The notes under the pieces were generated by a model, which saw only the letters and a program-made list of their open reading frames with translations, was not told the origin of the DNA and searched no databases. From contig DAOVDS010000002.1 in the NCBI GenBank assembly GCA_030669415.1, positions 1 through 47,307 of the forward strand: a DNA stretch of 47,307 nucleotides, in the 5' to 3' direction. The DNA comes from a bacterium (GTDB lineage: Bacteria; Planctomycetota; SKW154; DAOVDS01). The number at the start of each line of letters is the position of its first letter. The first letter of the stretch is position 1. The position numbers and the translations under genes are program-made. Positions 41,707 to 47,307 of the stretch are shown one piece after another.

Positions 41707-42270
41707 CTAATTCTCCTTCAGGTTGGCAAGCTTCTTTCCGAGAAACTCGAAAGCCCGCGCCATTCTCCACTCGACAGTCCGCGGACTGATTTTCAGAATT
41801 CCGGCAATATCCTTGTACTTGAAGTTGTTGTACCTGCTCAGGATAAACGGCACGCGCAAACTCTCAGGCAGCGAGTCAATCGCCTTCCTGACAACCTCCT
41901 CAATCTCCCTTTCCTCTACCTCCTCGTCAGGCCCGGGTACACTGTCCCAGTCCTCTCTCTTGAGCTCTTCTTTCTTGGTGTCGATGAACTGCTGGTACCG
42001 TTTCTTTCTGCGAAGGTGGTTTACCCAGTGGTTCTTGGCAATCTGGAACAGGTAGGTCGAGAACTTCCCGGTGCCCCTGTACGACCTGCGCTTTCTCCAC
42101 AGTTTCAGGAAAACATCCTGGGCAAGCTCCTGGGCTTTCGCGTGGTCCCAAACAAGCCTCCAGAAAAAGTTCAGCACTCCTGGATAGTACTTGCCAAAAA
42201 CTTCCGCAAACGCGGCCCTGTTGCCTTTGGCCGCCTCGTGCATCAGTTTCTTGTCAGACTGTTCACCCAT
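41707..42270 (-). CDS. ECF-type RNA polymerase sigma factor
   Basis: 187 residues with region 2 (AFAEVFGKYYPGVLNFFWRL, then AQELAQDVFLKLWRKR and FSTYLFQIAKNHWVNHLRR) and region 4 (AIDSLPESLRVPFILSRYNN, then YKDIAGILKISPRTVEWRMA). Regions 1 and 3 are absent, as in ECF factors. An acidic linker separates the two. It would direct transcription to a small regulon and is held by the coupled zinc-finger protein. It lies 71 bases after the LptC/LptA-like gene on the same strand, so it may be read with the LPS genes, suggesting envelope stress. The upstream gap shows no convincing autoregulated promoter. Confidence 0.93.
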   Translation of the reverse strand: MGEQSDKKLMHEAAKGNRAAFAEVFGKYYPGVLNFFWRLVWDHAKAQELAQDVFLKLWRKRRSYRGTGKFSTYLFQIAKNHWVNHLRRKKRYQQFIDTKKEELKREDWDSVPGPDEEVEEREIEEVVRKAIDSLPESLRVPFILSRYNNFKYKDIAGILKISPRTVEWRMARAFEFLGKKLANLKEN

Positions 42271-42341
42271 AGGCGGGTCATTCTACCTATTAGCACAACT
42301 CAAAAAGGCCATCCCCGGAGAAAAAAACGCCGCATTACCGG

Positions 42342-44828
42342 TCATTTCTTCCTCCCTTTCTTACCCCAGTTGGATGGGTCTATCTCCCAGTTGTAGCCTT
42401 TCTTGTGCGGCTTGGTGAACAACACCCTTTCCTTCAAATCGTATACCACCTGCTCTTCGCGAATGACAACGGCGCGCTGGTTCACAACGACAGGCTTGCC
42501 GGTAAGCGAGACCTGCGCCTTCTCGACCTCGTAGACCGCGCGCTCGCCGTCGGCTGTCGTCTTACCTTCCTTCTCGCCCTCCACCTCTATATGCACCGCA
42601 TCCTCGAAGTACACTTCCTTCATGGCTCCTGTCGGCATGTCATACAGCGCAATCATCTTCGAACAGCCTGCCGTCATGGCAGCGCCCTTGCCGTCGTCGA
42701 ATCCGCCTCTCACTTTGTCCATGAAGACAATCCGGCCGTGTGTGAGGTACACCAGTATCTTCTGCGCCGAGAGCTTGTTTTTCCCGGAAACGAGCTGCGG
42801 CCTCTTTTCGCCCTCGAAGACTACGCTGTCTCCCCTCACGTAGCGCGCACGCTCACACTCCAGCATCATGCCGCCTGAGCTGCCTGTAAACGTGACCGAA
42901 CCTTCCGCCAGCGCGCTCTTCGCATCATACTGGTCGTCAAACCGCAGTGTCAGTTTCTCAGACATCAGCTCAAACGGCGGCTCAGCCTTCTTCTCCCAGC
43001 CTTCGGAGGCACCTTCTTTGCGTGCTACTTCCTCCAGGTGCGCCCGCACCGTACCCTCGAACAACGCCTTCTTCCCCTCCGGCTCAAAAGTTATCTTGCG
43101 CGCAACCATCCAGTCTTTGCCGTGTTCGAGTTTCTGTAGCCGCGCTTCGTCTTGCGAATCCAGCAGGGCAACCTGGGTTTTCGCATCCCACGAAACCCGG
43201 TCACTGTGCAGCGCGACCCGGGCACCCTTGCGGCCTGTATAGTCGATGCGCACCCGGCCGGCGGTGTCTGTCAGGACAAGCCCGGTTATCACGGGACTCT
43301 TGCCTTTTTGCGCCTCGAAGCTGGCAACCATCCTGCCGGCATGGAACTTCCACGCCGCTTGGCCCGCCTTGAAGCTGGCAACCACCTTGCCCTCGAACAC
43401 TATCACGCCATCGTTGAGACGCACCGAGATACTGTCCGAGCGCACCCATTCGGCATCCCCGCGGGCCAGCTCCGGTTTCTGACGAATCGCCACCGTCTTT
43501 CGCAGCACATCCCACACCACCGAACCGCCGCTGATTTCGTAGGCGCCATCCGCGCTGCGCACCAGCACTTTCTTGCCCGCTGCCGGGTACAGCAGTACCT
43601 GCTCAGGCTTCATGCTGCCGCCTTCGTTGGCGAGATGCACCTCTGCCTTGTTGCAGGAGATATTCCAATTGCGCGGGAGAGAGTGTTTTCCCCTGCCCTG
43701 CTTCTCCTGCGCAACCGCGCCTTCAAGCTGCGCTGTCACCCCGCCCTCGAGAAGCAGCCTCTTGCGGTCCGCCATGAGAGTCGCTTTTTTCGCCCTCAGC
43801 GTATTGGGGCCATCGACGAACCTGACCCCCTGTTTCCCTGTAACCACTGTCATGGCGCTCCGGGCATCCCATTTCGCCTCATCGCCAAAGAGATGCGCCT
43901 CGCCGGCCTGGCGCACAACGATATTGCCGATTGCCGAGGCCCTTTCGACCCTCCTGCTCTGCCCAATCGCCACCACGAGTTTGTCGCTGTGGACGGTGAT
44001 ATCGCCGTCAGTTACAGTCGTGCCGTCCGACACTGACATAATAAATATATTCTGCTCGGGCACCCGCTCCACAAGGAGCCGGCCGTTGCCCGTTACATCC
44101 ACGCGCCGCTCCTCCCCGCTGCGCCCGGTCCTTTTACCGAAAAACACCCCCTCTTCCCTGGTGACCAGGTGCATCGTTATCGGCGGTGCAAGTATCATTC
44201 TGTTGAGCTGGGTTGCGCCGCGCATCCCGCCTTTGCCGAAAAGCTCGAAGCTCGGGCCTGTCACGTGAACGAGGCTTTTGCTCCAGAACTCCGCGGCAGG
44301 CACTTCCTTGCCGTGGCGCCGGTTGGCGGCGCGGATGTTGAACTCGTCGGTTCGCAGCTTCATCTCGGTCAGGCCGTGCGGCGTGAAGAGCTCAATGCTG
44401 CTTACTACCACCCCGCCTCTGAGAAAGGAGAACACCTGTTCCTGGCCGAACTTTATTACTCCACTGCCGGCATTGAGCTTTGTCAGCGTTTTCTTGAGCA
44501 GCGGCGTGGTGGTCGTGAATGAGGAGAAGAGCACCTCCGGATTCTTCACCTCGTAGTCATTCTCGCCGCTCGGAATCGCCTCCGTCCCGCGCGCAAACCA
44601 GTCGAACACACCCAACTGCGGGTCGAAGTGCCTGTACTCCCAGTTCAGTATCTTCTGGCGAACCAGCGAGTCAGCCCGGCCCACAACCGGTTCCGGCGGC
44701 GGTGTCTCATCCCCGGGAGAAATCCGGGGCAGCTCGCCGGGCTCAGAGAGGCTCAAATCCCCCCCTATCGCAAGCAGTGCCAGTGCCGCAGGCACACCGA
44801 ATCCCAGAAGTATGATAAGCTGTCTCAC
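42342..44828 (-). CDS. Giant LptC/LptA (OstA)-like LPS transport protein
   Basis: 828 residues. One N-terminal membrane segment (LIILLGFGVPAALALLAIGG) is followed by a very long chain of short beta strands with the recurring OstA/LptA pattern of 'V-x-A-x-x-A-x-W-D' and 'F-E-G-x-V' turns (SAMTVVTGKQGVRFVDG, GVIVFEGKVVASF, KKALFEGTVRAHLEEV, DSVVFEGEKRPQLVSGKNKL). It ends in a basic KKG-rich tail. LptC is ~190 and LptA ~185 residues in E. coli, so this chain could contain an anchor plus several LptA-sized stretches, forming the periplasmic bridge for LPS by itself. The ATG directly follows the kdsC stop, the same order as kdsC-lptC-lptA in E. coli. No LptB ATPase gene is in the window. Confidence 0.75.
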   Translation of the reverse strand: MRQLIILLGFGVPAALALLAIGGDLSLSEPGELPRISPGDETPPPEPVVGRADSLVRQKILNWEYRHFDPQLGVFDWFARGTEAIPSGENDYEVKNPEVLFSSFTTTTPLLKKTLTKLNAGSGVIKFGQEQVFSFLRGGVVVSSIELFTPHGLTEMKLRTDEFNIRAANRRHGKEVPAAEFWSKSLVHVTGPSFELFGKGGMRGATQLNRMILAPPITMHLVTREEGVFFGKRTGRSGEERRVDVTGNGRLLVERVPEQNIFIMSVSDGTTVTDGDITVHSDKLVVAIGQSRRVERASAIGNIVVRQAGEAHLFGDEAKWDARSAMTVVTGKQGVRFVDGPNTLRAKKATLMADRKRLLLEGGVTAQLEGAVAQEKQGRGKHSLPRNWNISCNKAEVHLANEGGSMKPEQVLLYPAAGKKVLVRSADGAYEISGGSVVWDVLRKTVAIRQKPELARGDAEWVRSDSISVRLNDGVIVFEGKVVASFKAGQAAWKFHAGRMVASFEAQKGKSPVITGLVLTDTAGRVRIDYTGRKGARVALHSDRVSWDAKTQVALLDSQDEARLQKLEHGKDWMVARKITFEPEGKKALFEGTVRAHLEEVARKEGASEGWEKKAEPPFELMSEKLTLRFDDQYDAKSALAEGSVTFTGSSGGMMLECERARYVRGDSVVFEGEKRPQLVSGKNKLSAQKILVYLTHGRIVFMDKVRGGFDDGKGAAMTAGCSKMIALYDMPTGAMKEVYFEDAVHIEVEGEKEGKTTADGERAVYEVEKAQVSLTGKPVVVNQRAVVIREEQVVYDLKERVLFTKPHKKGYNWEIDPSNWGKKGRKK

Positions 44829-45371
44829 TTACGAAAACTCCGCGATAATTCCTTCCCACTTGCCCTGGGCCTTGAGTATCCTCTCTGCGACCTCGCGCAC
44901 CGCGCCGCGTCCGCCAGCCCACTCCGACACAAACCCGCGGAAGCCGCACACAGTCAGTACCTCAGGCACCGCATCCGCAGGGCATGCAGGCAGCCCGACC
45001 AGTTTGAGGAGCGCAATGTCGTTCACGTCGTCACCCATGAAGCATGCCTCGCCGGCGTCAATCTCGTACTTGGCGAGCAGCTTCTCAAAAGGCTCCGATT
45101 TCTTCAGCACCTTCTGATACACATCTTCTATACCGAGGTTCTCGCACCTGCGTTTCACAACTTCCGACTCGCGCCCGCTGATTACCGCCACCCTGATTCC
45201 GCTCAGAAGCAGTGCGCGTATCCCGAACCCGTCCTTCACGTTGAAATTTCGGAATTCTCTGCCTTCATCCCCCAGCATCAGCCGGCCATCCGTCAGAACA
45301 CCGTCAACATCAAGCACCAGGAGCTTGATTGCCTTCAACCTCGATTGCAGCTCAGATTCACTCAGCGCCAT
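44829..45371 (-). CDS. kdsC: KdsC, 3-deoxy-D-manno-octulosonate 8-phosphate phosphatase
   Basis: 180 residues, normal for this HAD-superfamily enzyme. The nucleophile motif is LLVLDVDGVLTDG (first Asp nucleophile, second acid/base), followed by VKDGFGIRALLLSGIRVAVI, SGRESEVVKRR and the metal-binding FMGDDVNDIALLKLVGL. KdsC forms tetramers and releases phosphate from KDO-8-phosphate, making KDO for the inner core of LPS in the cytoplasm. GGAAAGGAGACGGGC precedes the ATG. It is followed without a gap by the LptC/LptA-like gene. Some KdsC-like proteins act on other sugars such as N-acylneuraminate 9-phosphate, but the neighbour favours KDO. Confidence 0.93.
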   Translation of the reverse strand: MALSESELQSRLKAIKLLVLDVDGVLTDGRLMLGDEGREFRNFNVKDGFGIRALLLSGIRVAVISGRESEVVKRRCENLGIEDVYQKVLKKSEPFEKLLAKYEIDAGEACFMGDDVNDIALLKLVGLPACPADAVPEVLTVCGFRGFVSEWAGGRGAVREVAERILKAQGKWEGIIAEFS

Positions 45372-45525
45372 GCCCGTCTCCTTTCCGCGCCGATTCTAAC
45401 ACCACCCGCATCCCGCGTCAAACCGAAACACCTTTCAGAAAATTCGCGCATATCTGAAACCGGCTCCCGCCGCAGCTTGTAGTTAAGTTCGGAGACAGGG
45501 TTCGCAAGAGTAAAGGAGGTGCAGT

Positions 45526-45948
45526 ATGAAGAAGTTGGCAGTGATTTGCCTGCTCGTTGTGTTCGCCGGCGTGGCCATGGGCGCGACCTTCAAGGCCGCA
45601 AACCCGTTCGGAAACATGGACCAGATCGAGAAGATAGTCAAGGCCGTGGCCGCGTTCTACAAGGGCTGCGAAAGCGAGAAGGCTTCCGTCATAATGGCCG
45701 AGCTCGCCATCGTGGACCTGGCCAAGAAGAACGACATGAACGCCATCCCCCGCCTCGAAGACGCACTCGAAGAGCTCGAAGAGCCGGGCCTTCGCAACTT
45801 CACCAAGTTCCTCATCGCCAACTGCCACAAGGAAAACGGCGATGTCGAACGGGCAATGGACGTGCTCCAGTCTGTTATCACCGGCGAGGAGTACGCCAAC
45901 GACGATGTTGAAGAGGAACAGGAGGACGTGGAAGAACAAGAGGATTAG
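45526..45948 (+). CDS. Small exported acidic protein, function unknown
   Basis: 140 residues with a signal peptide (KKLAVICLLVVFAGVAMGAT), probably cleaved after AMG or AMGA. The mature part is helical, with HEAT-like or TPR-like alternation (AIPRLEDALEELEEPGLRNF), and the tail is almost all Glu, Asp and Gln. A very strong site AAAGGAGGTG precedes the ATG, and a strong terminator follows at 45971-46006, so it is a single-gene unit likely expressed at a high level. It may be an abundant periplasmic protein. I do not recognise a family. Confidence 0.75.
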   Translation: MKKLAVICLLVVFAGVAMGATFKAANPFGNMDQIEKIVKAVAAFYKGCESEKASVIMAELAIVDLAKKNDMNAIPRLEDALEELEEPGLRNFTKFLIANCHKENGDVERAMDVLQSVITGEEYANDDVEEEQEDVEEQED

Positions 45949-45970
45949 CACGCAGCACAACCGCAATCCC

Positions 45971-46006
45971 AAAGCCCCGCCGCTTGCCGGCGGGGTTGTT
46001 TTTTTT
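45971..46006 (+). terminator. Strong intrinsic terminator
   Basis: CCCCGCCG at 45975-45982 pairs with CGGCGGGG at 45988-45995 around a five-base loop, followed by a run of T at 45999-46006. Flanking A and T bases extend the stem slightly. It lies 23 bases after the stop of the small exported protein gene. Confidence 0.9.
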
Positions 46007-46040
46007 CGCACCGCGCCTTTGCCAACTCGCGAATTCTGAT

Positions 46041-46069
46041 TTGCCGACGCTCCAAAAGTGTGTTATAAT
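46041..46069 (+). promoter_or_regulatory. Sigma70-type promoter for the squalene-cyclase-like gene
   Basis: TTGCCG at 46041-46046 and a perfect TATAAT at 46064-46069 are separated by 17 bases. GGGAGGGAAT then precedes the ATG at 46089, so the transcript leader is very short, about a dozen bases. Confidence 0.7.
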
Positions 46070-46088
46070 AAAGCCGGGAGGGAATACC

Positions 46089-47307
46089 ATGAGCATCAAG
46101 CCTTGTCCTGAATGTGGCAGAATAGCACCCGCAGACACGCCCGCCTGCCGGCACTGCGGCTTTCGTTTTCAGACCAGAGAGAAGCCGCCGGCCGGGCCGC
46201 AGTTTGAAGCGTCCACCCAGCCGGCATCAACCGTCTGGCAGGTGATTTCCACCATTCTGCTTATCGTTTTCGCCGGTGCGATAGTTCTCGCCGCAGTCCT
46301 GATTGCACCCGAATCGAAAACACAACGGTCCTCGGCGCCTGAGAAAGAAACACCCGCAGCGCAGCCGCAAGTCACGCCCAGGCCGCCCCCGCATCCCCCC
46401 GAGAAGGTCGCCGACGTACCACAGGAGAAGCCGGAAGAGCCCAAACCTCCCGAACCCGCCGAGCAGCCGCCTGAGCCGCCGGACACTCAGGAAGAAGCCA
46501 AAAAGCCCGAAGAGCCTGTTAGGTCGCTGGAAGAAGAGAAGATTGACAAGCTCTTCGCCCAGGCGAAGGAAGCCTGCCGCAACGAGCAGTGGCAGGCCGC
46601 CATTGACATCTGCCAGAAACTTGCCAATGAGCTGAGCGACGAGGGCCCGGCAGCGCGGGAAATAAACGGCCTCCTGCACCTCGCAAGGACGGAACTCCTG
46701 CTCTCGCGTGCCTCTGGAACGCAAGAGAACATTCTCCGCGGCCTGCTCTGGCTGCATTTCCACCAGGACAAGGATGGTAAATGGGACCAGGATGGTTTCC
46801 AGAAAAACTGCCCCGACCCCGATGCAGCCTGCGACGGCCAGGGCATATCCCAGTATGATGCGGCCGTTACCGGCCTGGCACTTCTTGCGTTCCTGGGAAG
46901 CGGCCACACCCACCGCTCGGGCGGCCCGTTCAGAAAGACAGTCAAGGACGGCCTCGACTGGCTCGTTGGCCAGCAGCAGGATGATGGCTCATTCGGACCC
47001 CGCGAAGCCGAGTCCTGGATTTACAACACCGCAATCGGCACATACGCACTCTGCGAAGCTTACGCCGTAACACGCGACTACAGGCTGAAAGAACCGGCGC
47101 AGAAAGCGGTTGACTTCATCCGCGGCGCGCAGAACCCCGGTCTCGGCTGGAAGTACGAGTCCCAGAGCGGGCGAAACGATACCTCAGTTACAGGCTGGAT
47201 AGTCATGGCGCTCAAGGCCGCCAAAACCGCGGGCCTCAGTGTTGACAAGTCAATGTTCGACGGCGCCGTCAACTGGTTCGACCGCGCCACCAACACGGCC
47301 GGCAAGA
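46089..47307 (+). CDS. Zinc-ribbon, membrane-anchored protein with squalene-cyclase-like repeats (cut by window edge)
   Basis: The frame is open from ATG 46089 (GGGAGG upstream) to the window end, 406 codons so far. Residues ~6-24 form a zinc ribbon (CPECGR ... CRHCGF). A membrane segment follows at ~55-75 (VISTILLIVFAGAIVLAAVL), then a Pro/Glu-rich linker to ~145. After a short TPR-like stretch, repeats of the terpene cyclase/squalene-hopene type appear, with the alternating 'W-L-x-x-Q-x-x-D-G-x-F/W' pattern (GLLWLHFHQDKDGKWD, GLDWLVGQQQDDGSFG, AVDFIRGAQNPGLGWKYE). The catalytic D-x-D-D motif of true cyclases is not seen in the visible part. I recall many such predicted proteins in planctomycetes; their function is unknown. 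Confidence 0.8.
   Translation, partial: MSIKPCPECGRIAPADTPACRHCGFRFQTREKPPAGPQFEASTQPASTVWQVISTILLIVFAGAIVLAAVLIAPESKTQRSSAPEKETPAAQPQVTPRPPPHPPEKVADVPQEKPEEPKPPEPAEQPPEPPDTQEEAKKPEEPVRSLEEEKIDKLFAQAKEACRNEQWQAAIDICQKLANELSDEGPAAREINGLLHLARTELLLSRASGTQENILRGLLWLHFHQDKDGKWDQDGFQKNCPDPDAACDGQGISQYDAAVTGLALLAFLGSGHTHRSGGPFRKTVKDGLDWLVGQQQDDGSFGPREAESWIYNTAIGTYALCEAYAVTRDYRLKEPAQKAVDFIRGAQNPGLGWKYESQSGRNDTSVTGWIVMALKAAKTAGLSVDKSMFDGAVNWFDRATNTAGK

Noticed and set aside
1-47307. CRISPR array, tRNA or rRNA genes
   Set aside because: No regularly spaced direct repeats and no recognisable tRNA or rRNA segments were seen on reading; a covariance-model scan could not be run.

Overview
The window looks like chromosomal sequence of an uncultured, GC-rich, Gram-negative bacterium. 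Planctomycetota or a neighbouring phylum is the best guess. This rests on gene content rather than any marker gene: squalene-cyclase-like repeats behind a zinc ribbon and membrane anchor, FHA and TPR proteins, very large pseudopilins with LamG-like domains, LPS genes (kdsC and an LptC/LptA-like giant) and dispersed palindromes of the 'CCACAGAGnCAC' kind that I recall from such genomes. No rRNA, tRNA, CRISPR array or transposase was seen.

Layout. (1) 1-1910 is a less GC-rich accessory segment: the tail of an unknown gene, then three overlapping genes for an SDH-type Clp-fold serine proteinase, a small acidic protein (candidate antitoxin) and a MazF toxin, followed by two hairpins. (2) 2174-9876 is a + strand housekeeping run that begins with a perfect consensus sigma70 promoter: an endonuclease III-like protein without the catalytic lysine, YebC, the TldD/TldE pair, a 1004-aa DUF4388-TPR-polytopic membrane protein and a PPC/DUF296 protein. 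(3) 9878-28615, on the - strand, is one long gene cluster for a type II secretion/type IV pilus-like machine. In transcription order it encodes a double-FHA membrane protein, a GspL-like (PilM-PilN) protein, a PilO/GspM-like protein, a small anchored protein, a TPR protein, GspG, GspH, GspK (1656 aa), a small secreted protein, GspJ, GspI, and finally a B12-binding radical SAM protein. Four of its proteins appear to carry jelly-roll (LamG, concanavalin or CBM-like) domains. The secretin, ATPase and platform protein are not in the window. A sigma54-like -24/-12 element and an upstream dyad precede the first gene.

(4) 28998-31652 is a divergent, exported GH42-like glycoside hydrolase. (5) 31826-41453 is a + strand operon for short or branched acyl-CoA metabolism: two acyl-CoA dehydrogenases, MeaB, and a split B12-dependent acyl-CoA mutase whose substrate residues (Phe83/Gln201) match isobutyryl-CoA mutase rather than methylmalonyl-CoA mutase, plus a UbiA-type prenyltransferase. 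A 1086-aa DNA methylase/restriction-like gene with AT-richer codon use sits between the two mutase subunit genes. (6) 41474-45371, on the - strand, holds kdsC, the LptC/LptA-like giant, an ECF sigma factor and a zinc-finger anti-sigma protein. (7) 45526-47307 holds a small secreted acidic protein with a clear terminator, then a zinc-ribbon/membrane/squalene-cyclase-like protein cut by the window edge.

The most interesting unit is region 3 with its divergent hydrolase. It reads as an FHA-linked, possibly sigma54-driven pseudopilus with oversized, glycan-binding-like tips. This is inference from domain architecture. Several start sites were moved from the longest possible ORF to starts supported by ribosome binding sites, including a probable CTG start for the GspJ-like gene.
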